Positions 11,079 to 23,570 of a stretch of DNA of 37,567 nucleotides are shown here, piece by piece. The translations under genes and the position numbers were made by a program. The notes below the pieces were generated by a model. That model was not told the DNA's origin, searched no databases, and saw only the letters and a program-made list of their open reading frames with translations. This DNA is from Dimargaris cristalligena (lineage: Eukaryota; Kickxellomycota; Dimargaritomycetes; Dimargaritales; Dimargaritaceae): contig JANBQC010000257.1 in assembly GCA_027576995.1 (NCBI GenBank), forward strand, positions 1 through 37,567. The letters are read 5' to 3'. Position 1 is the stretch's first letter. Each line of letters starts with the position of its first letter.

Positions 11079-14000
11079 ATGCTAACCCGACCCGAACACC
11101 CCTCCTACTTCGGGAGCCTTAACCCCCAGGGTAAGTATGCAGCTCACTTGCCCGATTGAATGGATATCGATTAATAGGCACCCCCTGATGGCCGTACCAT
11201 TGTGGACCCTGCATTCTCCGTCCAGCATATATAGTGCACCATCTCTCGAATCGTATTGGACACTCGTCTAACTGAATACATGGCTTTGCCCCGTTACTTC
11301 CCCGGCGATGACTGGAACTATGGGTATGGCTAGGCTGCCCCACTCCCTCCACTACCGATCCCGGTAGCCCCATTATCTCATGGACCCAACCGGAGCCGAG
11401 TTTACCAGCCGCCCAATCGCCCCTCTTGCTGGCTGCCGACACCGACCAGCGCAAGGCGGCCGTCCGGGAGTGCCTTAAATTCATCCAGCACCTCCAGCAA
11501 ATCCTGGATGCCACTGATCCATTGACATCCATAGGCCAGGACAAGGGCAAAGTCCCCGGTCCAAAAGGTTCCAAAACCCACGCGACGGAGTCACCGGCTT
11601 CCTTGGACTCTCCGGAGATCCCGGAGATATCCGGTCTAAAGGACGGGGGAATCGAAACCATCAAGTCGCAGCTAGCCAATCTCGTTGGGACGGGGGAAAA
11701 ATGGACTCAGGCCTACCAAGAGTTGCGTCAGCTGTACGAACGCTTGCAGGGCAAGTGGCGGGTGATCCAGGAAACGGTGATGGAACCCACTACGGGATCC
11801 GAGGGTGCCCCCATGGACCCAGCGACGGCCGATGTCGCCGCCGAAGAGGAATCCCGACTGGCTACGGTGCCGGTGGATCCGGACACGCTCTCGGTGGACA
11901 GCAAGCGGTCCAGTGTATGCGAAGAGCCCCATTCGCAACGGTTTCAGAGCAAATTTCGTCAGTACAAGGACCACCTCCTGCACCTCCAGAACTCGGGAAT
12001 CGATAAGCTGGGCAAGGCGGCCGGCCGCTATTTCCAACGCCTGGAAACCATTTGCTGCGATCTGAACGAGGAAGCCGGCGAACTCGAGCAGCGCATCGCC
12101 ACCCTCCAAGGTCTACGGGAGCAAGACCAGGCCATTCTGATCGAAAAGGACCGGACCCTCAGCCGTTACGTGGAGAATGCCACCACGCTCGAGCAGTACC
12201 TGGACCAGCTCCGGGAGACCCTGGCTCAAGAGAAGGCCCAGCGCGAAGCTCTTGAAGCCCAGCTAGCCCGATCCCACACTTCCATTAAGCGCGAGCTGGA
12301 AGATGCCCAGCGCCAATGCAGCGACTACCAGACCCGCGTCGAAGGGCTCCAAATCGATTTAGATCTCCGAGGAACGGAGGTGACCACGGAGCGTCAACGG
12401 GCCCAGAGATGCCAAGCGGCCCTGGATACTGCCAACCAACAGTTAGGACAGGTTCAGAGAGACTACGATACCCTGAAGGCCTCAAGCGAGGCCACCCAGA
12501 GTGTACACCACGACGCGCTACAGACCAAGGATATTCAGATTCGACAACTGCAGGCCACCGCCCAGGAACGCCAGGCCGAGGCACAGCGCACAAGTGCCGA
12601 GCTGGGGCGCTGCACACTGCAGCTGAAGCAGCGGGAGACGGAATTGGTGGACGTTCGAGCCACCCTCGAGCTTCAGACCGCCCAAAAGCAACGGTGGGAC
12701 ACACTGGCCCGCCACTCTCTAGTTCCACTGGGATTCAACTCCGACCTTCCCTTGGACCTAGAACTTCCCCGCTTTGCCGAAAGCCTTCGTGAGACCCGCA
12801 CTCGGCATGAGCGTGAAATATCCCAGCACGTCCGACAACTGGAGGAGCATCGCAAGGCCCATGCCGCGCAGGCTGCGGCCTATCGCGAACAAGAGCAGCG
12901 CCTTCAGGGTGAGTTGGAGCAGATGCGGACGTCGCATGCCGCGCTGCAGTCCGAATACCAGGCTGCTGGGAAAGTATTCCAGAAGACCCACCAGGCCAAA
13001 CTGGACTTGGAGCGTCAACTGGCCCGTGCCGAGGCCGAATGCCACAATTTAGGTCAAGCGGCCCATGATCAGCGACACACACTACAGTCCCAGCAACGCC
13101 TACAACTTGAAACCGACCAGTACCGCCGGGCCCTTCTTCAGACCACGGCTCGTTGCGAGGCGCTGATGGCCCGGTTTACTCAACAGATCCGTGACGAGGA
13201 TCAGCGGACTGTAGCGCTGCGGTCGCGAGTGCAGGGACTGGAAAGCCGTTTAATCTCCCTGGGCCGGAGTTGGAGGGTACATGTATCGGGCCACCGTTCC
13301 CTGAACGCCAAATGGCAGGCCGGTGTCAAACAGATTAAAGAGGCGGAGAGTAAGCTAAACGCCGAAATCCGGCAGCACGCCGAGACCCGGCAAACCCTGC
13401 GCCGAATGGAAGACCAGTACCATTTAGCCAGCGACTCGCAGGGGGTCCACTCGGACACCATCCGTCGACTGGAGGACCGCTGTCTGTACTGGCAGGAAAA
13501 GGTACGGACTCTCCAGAAATCCGTTACTGGGGCGATGGAGGATAAATCCCGGGCCATGATGGACGCCCAACGGGCTCAGCTTGAGCTCGAACAGCGCAAA
13601 ATGGAGGACTGGGGAACCGGATCCACGTGTGGGTCTCTCCTCGGCGGAGCGGGGGGGAACGCCCCTTCAGTTACCTCGGTAAGTTCCATGGTTCGCCGAC
13701 GACGTTTCCAGACCACCGGCGGTGCTCGCGGACACCCCTACCCTACTGGGCCCACCCTACTAGGCCCCGGGCCCATGTCCCCATCGGCCGGCTCTACCAC
13801 CCACATTCCACCACCTGCATCATCCTCGACTTCTACTGCCGCGAATACTCCCCGGGAACGTAACGTCTTCCGAACCCCCGCTCTGCCCGTTTCGATGACC
13901 AGTTCCACCACGGATATTAGCCCCGATATGCTCAACAGTCGGACTCGACCTATATCCTCCTTATCGGTAGTGAGTCATCCATCGGATAGTGCCTCTGACC

Positions 14001-14851
14001 GGTTCTGGACCCCCACCCCGACCCTCAAACGAAAGAATAGTGGAGATTCGGATAAGTCGGTCTATTCGGCGCGGTCATCCATCTATAGCCGCCGGTCTAC
14101 CTTTCTGGGTTCACGTCCACCCGTATACACGCCTACATATGACGGACTTGGGTCCCTGGCTAGTTCGGGAACGAACAATCTTACCCCCCACAGCTCTATG
14201 CCACCACCGGCTTTCCCCTTGGCCCGACCCGCGACCGCAGGTACCAGCACCGTACTAGAGGCCGGTAAAAGAATTCGGGTGGCCTTTTCCGGCTTTGACC
14301 ACGACGACGCATCCCCCTATGACCGCCGGATGCGCGATCGCTTATCCAACCAGATAACGGCCCTCGGGGGAGAGGTGGTCCATGGGATCCGGGACTTGGG
14401 GGACAGCCTACAAGGGCGTATTACCCACTTGATTACACCCACCCGTAACCGCACCTTTAAGATGCTGGCGGCCGCCCTGGCGTCGATTTGGATCATCACC
14501 GACGGGGACACTTGGATTACCGAATCGACTCGAGTCGGGCGATTTGTATCGGAAGCCCCCTACGGAAACCGCCACACTACTAAACCTTTCGCCGGTAAAA
14601 CCCTCTACATTGCTCCGTCGTTCCGCCAACATGCCGATAACGCCAATCGAGTGGCCAACGGTCGGCGACTCTTCACCGAGTATGGCGAAGGGTCCACTAC
14701 CGACAACCCCGACGAGGCCGATTACTGCCTGGTGGATACTGGAGATACCACCGTATTCTCTCGGGGGCAGGCCATCAACTACGCCCAGTTTATTGGAATG
14801 ATCCCCGGCTCGGAAGTTCGGGTATCTGCTTCATCAGCTTTACCGCGCTAG
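11079..14851 (+). CDS. Coiled-coil protein with C-terminal tandem BRCT-like domains
   Basis: Exons 11079-11130 and 11334-14851 give 1189 residues. The first exon runs from ATG at 11079 to a GTAAGT donor; the acceptor after GGCTAG restores the long frame. Residues 1-230 include a basic helical segment (KAAVRECLKFIQHLQQIL). Residues about 240-775 are dense coiled coil, rich in Gln, Glu, Arg and Leu, interrupted near 480 by a proline-containing break. Residues about 775-990 are Ser/Thr/Pro-rich and probably disordered, with many SP/TP sites. From about 994, RIRVAFSGF begins a BRCT-like domain whose WIITDGDTWI and FVSEAPYG match the conserved Trp helix and end of BRCT repeats. A second, weaker repeat begins at FAGKTLYIAP. 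Tandem BRCT domains often bind phosphopeptides. A role in DNA-damage signalling or at a spindle or centrosome structure is possible, but I cannot name the family. Confidence 0.85.
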
Positions 14852-15619
14852 TCCATGTCCACCGCAACAGTATCCTATGTTTATTGATTCTCATTGGGTT
14901 GCAAATGCTTTCGACTAAGTTGGTGACTACTGTGAGGTGGTTTTCGCCGTATATTTATTAAGTGCACATAAATTACCCTGTTTAATGCGTTCACTTTATT
15001 GACAACTATTCGTATGTCTCGTTATTTATTCGTGCTATATTAAGCCGTCTTTCATCGGCGAATTAAAAAATGTGTTGTTTTCATAAGCGGGTCACTGCTA
15101 TGCCCCTATTTGTCATAGATGGTCAGATGTGAGCAATGCACTGGGGCCTACTTGGCTTTGTTCTTGGATGTAATCGGATATTCGAGCTGGCTCGTAGTTA
15201 GGGTCAAGTCAGGAGTGATTAAGCGCTCTTATAACCTAAATCCAGTTTCTAACTATAGAATATTCTTTACTAAGCAGGCTATATTGATCTTAGGGTTGAG
15301 GAAACATTGGCATACTAATAAAACGAATACCTAGTTTAGTTACTATTAACGGACAGTTTCTGGGTGACCATTGTCACTATGTAATTAATATCCGGATAGC
15401 CCAGGTTGGTCATATAGCCTCATTGGCTTTTGTCAAAGACGATTCTCCTTCAGCTTCCAACCACTCTCCATTTCCTTCTGTATTTCGCTTTTTCACTATT
15501 TCCACTCATATATTCTACTTCATTGCCGCTGTCGTTCGACCCCCCATTTCCTCTATATTTACCCACCAGTTTTTATATTTCTATTATACAACTCCCTGCA
15601 ACCCATTTGGAATTCAGCC
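14852..15619. other. Intergenic region upstream of MED6
   Basis: AT-rich spacer with no supported gene. Short frames at 15119-15334 and 15423-15638 overlap promoter-like sequence and show no domain. A pyrimidine-rich stretch (about 15440-15600) directly precedes the MED6 start codon and is probably promoter and 5' leader. Confidence 0.5.
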
Positions 15620-17947
15620 ATGGACGACAATCTGCTAAGTACCACCAATCTAACCGACATTGAGTGGCGTTTTACCGAATGGCTTGGTGTAAGAATCGAC
15701 ACGTTGCCTTTTATACTGCCTTACCTTCTACTCCGACCCGTTCCCCCTTAACCGAGCATGCGGCTATTCAGCGTGGAATGGGATAGCTACCGCAACCGGG
15801 GGGCACCTCCTATTCTATTCCTAGAGAGTACCCTTCCATCACTGGGGGGGTACCCGCATCTGGGCCAAACCTTTCTCATTCACCTGTAAGCCGCACGCGT
15901 TGCAATGTCCGTTGGCTTGAATGATGTATAACTAACCTGGGGCCCCTTCTACTTTTTGTTTTTTTTTAAAAAAAAACCCCCGTTATGGGACTATATACGC
16001 TTATCTATAGGCCAACGGCGGTTTGCGCCCCGACAATGTGTTGGAATACTTCAGCTTATCGCCCTTTTGGGACCCGACCAGTAATAACGCGGTCCTCAAA
16101 ATGCAGACTCAGTTTAATGAGCTTCAAACGGCCCAACTCGATCTAAAGTAAGTGGTGGTATGGGCTTCCCTCCTTAAAGTCGTGGGCCGATATATTTCTC
16201 GTGAAGTGGAGAAAAGTAATAATGTATTTAATACCACGGACTATGGTAGACTCGAAACGCACGAAGCCTAGTATTTTATTATAAGTAATACGCGCTTATT
16301 CGGGGTATTTCTGCGGATATTGTTTGGGTATTGACCGTCATGTAGAAAAATGACGGGTATCGAGTTTGCCGTTGTGCATGAGAAATGGCCCACGTTGTTT
16401 ATTATCCGGAAACAACGCCGGAAAAGCCCCAATGAAGGTAGAGTTCATTAAACCCAAGCTATAGATGCCTATTTATTCCACCCGTGTGTCCCAAATATGA
16501 CGTGCGTAGCTTGAAGCAGTTTACTTGATTAGTGGTGTATTTCATCTCCTGGCCATTAAAATATAATAATTGAATGCTAAGCGGCTATTTCTTGTTTATA
16601 TATTTATATCTCCTACGGTTATCGGTGATGTCTTGACTCTGCCCAATTCCCAATCTAGTGATTCCCCTAGCAACATATTACATTATAAACGGGAACATTT
16701 ATCAATCACCTGACCTTTACTCGCTCATCTCTAGTCGGTTGGTAAGTGTTAGAGCTCTGCTAAGTATCCTTTGTAGACCAGGAATTGTCTTCCAATCTAC
16801 CCAGACCCGGCCGTTTATTTTATTTATTATTAGTGGATAGCACTGCGTTGGCGCACTATTGGTTCTCGGACCCCACCAGATTTTAACGAGTGAGATTTGT
16901 TATTGTACCTCAATGCTAACAACCATTATCCCCGGACATTAGTTGATTTCGCTATTCCATACGCATTCAGCGTTTGAGGAAGTGACCAAGTACGCACATT
17001 TCCATCCGGCCGAGGGCTATTCCTGGAAGGAAATCAACCAAGCGACCCCTTCGAAGCCCTCCGCCCAGAAGGGCGCGGCAGCGGTGAATCCCTCCCCTCC
17101 CGCAGCCGACCCAGCCGCCAATCGGCGTCTACTCACGAACCCAGAGTTTGTGCAATTTCGAACTTCCCTGTATGCCTCCATGATGTCCGCGGCGACAAAA
17201 ATGGCGGAAATCGAAAAATTGGAGAAGGCCCGGGCGACCACCACCACCACCACTACTACTATTACTACTACTAATACCGGCACCACTACTACTCATCTGG
17301 GGAGGACGGCCAATGAAAAGTCAACCCTATCGGCACCCCCACCGGTTAGTAAGTTACCCCCACCTCAGGTAAAGTATCATTTTATTCCAGTCAGCACTTT
17401 GCCCTACCGAACTATAATATATTCAGTGGTGTTGGTTTTTTTTAAGGTATCAACTCACCATTTTGAGGTTCGGCAGGTCCTACCCCCCTTATATATTTGG
17501 AAACCATCCCGCCTAACTATAAGCAATCTACCATTATCAACTAATATTTATCCATGTGGGTTTTGGTCGACTATTTCCGGTGAAACCTTAAAGCCGTCCA
17601 GCCAAATTGGTACCCCCAAAACAGGTAAGCAATATCCTTTGGAGGCCCCCCTATACTTATCTAGCCCTACGCTTTATACCCGATATGTTTAATACCCCCC
17701 ACCGAACACCAACGAACGCACCTATTTGGGGAATCTCCAATGCGCCCGCATTGCATTATTATGGGTAAAGCATAGGTGTATTAATCAAATGGGTACCTTT
17801 TGCTATTTTACGATGTCTGTAATTTGTTTAATTCCAGATGCTGTCATGAAACGCAAGAAGAAAGTAGAAGGAGACGCCGCAACTCCCACCGCCGGCTCCG
17901 CCCAGAAAAAGCGAAAAAAGACGACTGCCGCGACCAAACCAGTTTGA
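15620..17947 (+). CDS. MED6: Mediator complex subunit 6
   Basis: MED6 is a head-module subunit of Mediator, which links transcription factors to RNA polymerase II in the nucleus. Exons: 15620-15688, 16011-16147, 16346-16437, 16659-16741, 16943-17368, 17594-17624, 17838-17947; together 315 residues. Family landmarks appear in order: IEWRFTEWLG, NVLEYFSLSPFWDPTSNN, VLKMQTQFNEL, MTGIEFAVVHE, PTLFIIRKQRRKSP, IPLATYYIINGNIYQSPDLYSLI and HSAFEEVTKYAHFHPAEGYSW. All junction phases agree. Beyond the conserved core (about residue 150) lies a variable tail with a threonine run (about 226-245) and two basic nuclear-localisation-like clusters near residues 284-288 and 303-307. Exon 6 is only 31 nt and is the least certain; intron 5 is 225 nt with no in-frame stop, so a longer isoform is possible. 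Confidence 0.93.
17237..17294 (+). repeat. ACN trinucleotide tract coding for threonine, within MED6
   Basis: An imperfect (ACC/ACT)n tract inside MED6 exon 5, broken by ATT, AAT, and a few other codons. It encodes a threonine run in the variable C-terminal part. Such tracts are prone to length change. Confidence 0.9.
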
Positions 17948-18762
17948 TAGTGTGGCTAGAACCCTGAAAGGCTCCCCTCGGGATGTCCTTACCCTCCAAT
18001 TTATATTGAGTTACGTCTGTATATCTGTCTGTCTGTCTGTCTGTTGTTTATTTTCATTCTTACCACAACCTATTACTATATATAAAAAAATGATGACATC
18101 CAAACACTGCATCTTTTCTTGTGAATTACCTGTTGACCGAACAACTATGGCTTCTTTTGAGTGACAAATATACCCTAAAAGGCTCCAAATGTAAAATCCC
18201 CGTTGAATGAGCTGTTAGGCGGGGGGAGGGGGTGCTCACCGATGTCTTATTAACATTACAATGAAGGCTAAGCAGGGGTATTTACGTTGATATTAGACTG
18301 AATAAACCGATCAGCAATCGGGACATTCATTATACTCATCCCTTCTTGACTCGACTATGCCAATGTATTGGCTGAAACTATCCCCTGTATCGTGCTAGGG
18401 TTTTCAACTATAGCACTGGAGATTATCTTACAAAATCAAACTACAGAGTTTCCTTAGATACGTTGGTATATATTTGTATTTATATATATGTAAGTGAGAT
18501 GTAAGTCGATATATAAACATTCAGAATCGGTTTAAGCAAAAACAACGAAATAAAAAAAAAAGTAGGAACCGGATGATGATATGATAGATTGAGAATATAT
18601 AGTAATAAAATTCGAAAAAAATAAAAAAGAAAGAATAGATGGTCGCTCTCTAAATAAACATCGGTCTCCCACCATACATAAATCACCCCTATAATAGCCC
18701 AGAAAATTGGGACGGCTAGAAGAGAGCAACCGCGGTTATCTTTCCTTATCCTGTTCTCGACT
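17948..18762. other. Intergenic region between convergent MED6 and COPA
   Basis: Convergent 3' flanks of MED6 and COPA. Contains a (CTGT)5 microsatellite and AT-rich, A-tract-rich sequence at 18480-18660. No gene is supported; the 148-codon minus-strand frame at 18480-18926 overlaps the COPA 3' end in another frame and looks like chance in low-complexity DNA. Confidence 0.55.
18025..18044 (+). repeat. (CTGT)5 microsatellite
   Basis: Five perfect CTGT units, about 80 bases after the MED6 stop codon, probably in its 3' untranslated region. Confidence 0.9.
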
Positions 18763-21700
18763 TTACGACAAACGCAGACCAGTTCCCTTACCGCCGATTT
18801 CGGCGATTTCACATACCCGACACACCTCCCCATTGAATTCCTGCTTATACGCAGCCTGGCAATACGAGCAGTGCGATACGGGACTGTTCTTATACAGGGG
18901 AGTATAGGTAGCCGCACACATGACAAAAGGGTTGTATTGGTCGTACTCCAATGGGATTTCGTCCCGTGAATTACGATCGCAGATGGTTTGGATCTGGCGG
19001 GCCTGGTTAGCCACCGCCTGGGCCGGGGCCAGTTCCAGGAGGCGGCGGGCGAAGTTGGCCGCGGACTGGAAATTCTTTTGCTTATAGTTCAGAACCATGG
19101 CGGAACGCAGCGCGAGTTGCTGGTGCATGGGTTGCAGGGCACTGTGGGAGAAGTAGGCCGCCAGCTCCAACACCCGTTTGATCGAATCACTGCCGGCGGT
19201 CATTAATTCCTGACGGGCCAGTTCCATTTTCAAACCCACCAGGTATTCCTGGCAGATGCGGATGAGTTGGTGGGTTTCGTCCGCGTCGCTCTTCTTGGGG
19301 GCTAGGGTGAAAATAAGGGACAGCAGGATTTGCTTGAACAGGTCCATGGCATCCTGGAATCGGCCCCCGGTGGTTTTCTTGTACCCATCCTGCAGTTGTT
19401 GAATGGCCAAGGATAGGTCGAAAGGTACCACGGGCAACCAGCGCCGGGGTTCCGTTTCCTCGGGGGTTCGCCGCACGGCGTTAGTCAGGGCAGGAAGTCC
19501 CAGGTTGACCGGCAGTTCCGTTTGGGTAGCCTGGAAAATAGTCATAAAGTGGGATTTGAGGGGTTCGAAGTGGATCACACCAATCTGCTGCTTCAGGAGC
19601 TTCATGGCGGTATCAAAGGCCCCCGCTGCCACATGGTCTACGGGCAGTGACGAGTTACGGGGCCACAGATCTGATTCGCGGGTGCCCATGGCGGGGGCGA
19701 CAAACTCACCGGCCACACTGGCGGAAGTATCGGCGGCCATATCGGCCTCCAGCTGCAATCTGAGGTCTTCGTCGATTCCCCAGCCACCCGCATCTTCCAT
19801 GTCCTCATCCTCATTATCGATACCACGCCCGGTAGCCTGGGCCTCCGCTGGTACAGCCGTTTCGAAGCCAGGCAAGTCTAAATCATCCGCACCACCCCAA
19901 TCACCGGCAATTTCGTCCACCGGCTCATCCATGAGATTAATCTGGGCCGAGCGTCCACCCGTGGCGGCGGTCTCGCGTTGGGCAAACATGTTTTCGAAGA
20001 TGCCCTTGGAAACGGCCAGCTGGGGCCAATTAAGTTCGGTCTGGCGCACAATGGGGGCCGCGGGAGTAAAGAGTTTGGCCTGGTCCAGTCCGACGGGCAA
20101 TTGAACGGTGGCCGGATCCACACCTGAGAGTTGCAGGATAGATTCGGCCTCTTCCTCAAGACCGTGGGCCTTGGCCGTCGTGTAGGCGAGGGAGAACTGG
20201 CGCAGTTCTTTGAGGACCCGAATCCGTTCTTCTACGTCACCGAGGTAAAGGGCATTGTGGAACCGAGACTGGGCATCACCGCGGATCTCGGCAATCTTCA
20301 TCATTTTCTGTAGCTTCTCGGTATTACCAGTGATGAGATACAGGAAGGAGAGGTGGTCAAAACGCTTGACGCGTTGGTAAGCCATTTCGACAATCTGCAC
20401 CCGGCCGAGGCGAAGGGCCTCTGAGGCTAGTTTCACCCAGTACTCCTCCTTATCCATTGCTTTGGCGGTTTCAAGGGCGATTTCCATGTTGCCGCAAGCA
20501 ATGGCCAGTTCAAAACGGGCCGCATGCTCCTTGACAAAATTGAGGGCGATTTCGGGATACCCCTTCTTTTGAAGATACGCGATGATGGATTGGCCAACCA
20601 GATTAGACCGACGGATAATGGTTACCACATCCTCGTAGTTACGGTTGACAAGGGCCAGTTTGAAACGATACTCGGTGGGGTCAATGGTAATAACTCGGGT
20701 CTGCGCATCACGGTCCAGGCAGTGCACGTCACGGCCCTGGACGCAGGTCAGATAGATGGGGTTCTCGAGGGTGCGGATGATACCATTATCCCCTTGGGGC
20801 AGGCAGTACTTGAGGTGGTTCAGAGTAGTGTAGATGAACACACCGTTTTCGTCCCAGGCGCCGCTCTTGATGCGGATGGTTTCGGAAATCTGGCAGACCT
20901 GTTCCCCGCCCTTGGTGGCCAGGGTGATGGTATGCTTGCAGAGAAGGGCCACCATGGACATATCGGAATTCCACACCACGTACTTCACCGGGGCAACACT
21001 GATTTCGCGCTGGACCACCTTTTGCTGGATATCGTAGAAGAGCACAGCGGTGGGGGTGCTGATAAGCAGGGTAGAGCCGGGGCCGGCGAAGATCTCGGTG
21101 GCAGGCTGGGGGCATTTGATGGTCTTGGTGGTGGCGTTCGACAGATCCTTGACCAGAATCTGTTGGTGGGCAGAGTCCAGCACAGCAAACCGGTTGCGAC
21201 TGATCCAGACCGCGGATCCCCCGCTTCCCCTCTGGTAGTGCTGGTTACTGTCCACATGGGTCAGGAAATTGCCGGGCATGGTGTAGAGCTCGTAGACTCC
21301 GCCATCTGTGGAATAAGTAATGAGCAGCGAATTCTCGGCGGGGTTGTAGGAAAGCGTGCGCGGGGGCTGGTTGTAGCGGTTCTCGGCGAATTGGCGCAGG
21401 GTAACAACAGGAGAGCCGTCGGTGGTCTTGTAGTCGTGGTAGCGGACCTGGTTGCCCTTGACAAAGAAAAGCGAACGCTGGTGAATGGCAAAGGCCGGCC
21501 GTTCCCGCTCCAATTTAAACACCATCAGACCGCCGTCGTGCCCGGCAGCGAACAGGTTGATCTCTGGGTGGGCCGCCAGGATCCAGAATTTTTCCTGGTC
21601 CCGGTGGAAGGTTTGCAGCAGGGTGCGGCGGTTGTTGTCCCACACTCGAATAGTGCGGTCCTCGGAATCGGAAATGATCATGTCCTGGCGAGGGTGGAAG

Positions 21701-23001
21701 AGGACGCAAGACACATTGTTAAAGTGGCCTCGGCAGGTATCCACCTCCCAGGCCTTGGCGTCATTCATGCGCCAAAGTTTCACTTGACGGTCGTCACCAC
21801 CGGAAACAATCAGGGGTAGAGTAGGGTGGAACGAGGCCCAATTGACCCCCCTGGTGTGGCCCTCCAGGACAAATTTAACGTAAACATCGGTATTGCCAAA
21901 GATGTCGGCCTGACCACCGGGTCCGCGGTGACTGGGATGCATCATTTCATCGAGCCCGGGCGGGGCTCCGGCAGAGTTTTTCTTACGCAAACCGGAGTAG
22001 TCCCATACCCGAATGGTTTCGTCCAGGCAGGCGGAGACGATCAGATCGTCACGAGGGTGGAATTGGGCCGACATAACGTAGTGGGTATGCCCGGGAAGAA
22101 TGGCAATGCACTGGCGGGACTGCCAGTTCCAGATGCGGATGGTCTGGTCGTCACTGGCACTCAGAATCCATGGCAGTTCGTGGTGGAAAGCAACGGTGCG
22201 AATATAATCCATATGGCCATTGAGGGTAAACAGGCAGCGCCTGGTCTTATGGTTCCAGACCTTAATTTTGAAGTCGTCGCCGCCGGTAACGAAGAGGTTT
22301 TGAGTGGGGTGGAAGGCCACTCCGCGTACGGGACCTGGTAATGGATTGCATAGATTAGGTAGGGGGATCCGGAATATATGGATATGGTATTGTTAGTAAG
22401 AGCTTCGGAAACCAAACCTGCACGGTATTGAAGGTCCGGGCGGGGATAATTGATTCGCGGCAATGCCAAACAGCCCCTTATGATCTGGACCCTAGTCCGG
22501 AATTGGGAGACCGGGACGGCAAAGTAATTGAATTTAGCATTACCTTCGTGTTCGTCAAAGCGCTCCAGGAGAGTGCCCATCCGGTAGTCCCAAAGCTGTA
22601 TACAACCATTGTGCAGAGCAGCGAGAATCCAGGGGCGCTTCGGGTGGAAAGCCAGGCCTTTCACCCGGTTGCTTTTTGTTTCGAACTAGCGGGTATAAGT
22701 AGCGAGGGAAATAAACAGTTAGATTAGTAAGGGGGAGAAAGGAAAGGGCTATGCGTTGGCGTATATGCGCTTCAGTTAGGGCCGCCAGGAGATGGGATGA
22801 AACCCGGCTATTCATCTATTACCGAATTCGGCCCCCGGACAATCCGTGATGTAGCCTTGGCATCGCCGGGATTCGAGAGGCACAGTGCAGCACCTAGATG
22901 ACGAGCCGAACTCCGCTCGCTCTAGGCCAAAAAGGGCCCACTTGGTCGACCCGGCGGGGTTTGAGTCACCGGTTTTAGCTTACCTTTGTTAACATCTGCA
23001 T
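18763..23001 (-). CDS. COPA: Coatomer subunit alpha
   Basis: Alpha-COP is a subunit of the COPI coat that drives Golgi-to-ER retrieval. Exons on the minus strand: 23001-22984, 22685-22544, 22334-18763; 1243 residues, close to the usual 1200-1230. The first exon is six codons (MQMLTK). A second in-frame ATG at 22995 would give the canonical MLTKFE start and may be the real one. Residues 1 to about 310 form the N-terminal WD40 propeller (for example [39 protein letters not shown]). A second propeller and an alpha-solenoid follow. An acidic linker lies at about 875-920. The C-terminal COPA domain ends with a conserved cysteine cluster (SHCSYCQ...[10 protein letters not shown]). Introns are 298 and 209 nt. 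The gene diverges from RFC3. Confidence 0.97.
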
Positions 23002-23570
23002 CGCGGACACAGGAGACCGATAGAAAGGGGGAATCTACGCCAACTAGAACGGAAAACTAAATATAAGTATAAGGAACAGAGAATAAGAAGGGGGATGATG
23101 GCAAAGAATAGACTACTGACGGGCAACAAGGGAAGGGTAAAGATAGAGCGGATGGGCTGGGATGAGCTTTGCAATGACGGCTGAGTTGGCAGATGGGTCG
23201 CTGGACTCCACTTTGTGACCAGCTCGCCACTCCTCGATTGACGTGGTTTCCTCCTAACGATGGAGGCCCAGTTAGTCCAAATAATGTCCCATAGGCGGGA
23301 AATGATTTCCTAAGGGTACTCTACTGATGCTTACTCCGCAAGTGTGTCAATGGGAAATGGTTGTGAGCCGGGGATGCTCTCCCTCCTTTCATTAACAGCT
23401 CCTTCCCTGTAAGCGTAAACAACTGCGGCCACTCACTTGTATCTAAAAAACTACACCCAAACAACCCGTTACCAAACTTTAGTTCAAACTCACTCTTTTG
23501 CAAATCTGCCGTTTACTTGTCCCTTCCGCTTTTACTCCGCCCGCTTCCATTCGTCCGATTATTTGCCACC
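23002..23570. promoter_or_regulatory. Shared divergent promoter region of COPA and RFC3
   Basis: The start codons of COPA (minus) and RFC3 (plus) are separated by 569 bases, so both promoters and leaders lie here. No TATA box is evident on either strand. Purine-rich plus-strand sequence near 23030-23160 corresponds to a pyrimidine-rich COPA leader. Confidence 0.45.

Noticed and set aside
12285..13082. Several long frames on both strands within the coiled-coil gene
   Set aside because: They are shadows of the 1189-residue gene in other frames and contain no recognisable domain or separate start signals.
675..16190. Shared 13-base TAAAGTCGTGGGC near 682 and 16173
   Set aside because: About ten 13-base matches are expected by chance in a window of this size, and similarity does not extend beyond it.
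20524..21819. 431-codon plus-strand open frame
   Set aside because: It lies entirely antisense to COPA, whose protein matches a well-known family over the same bases. The opposite frame is a by-product of GC-rich coding sequence.
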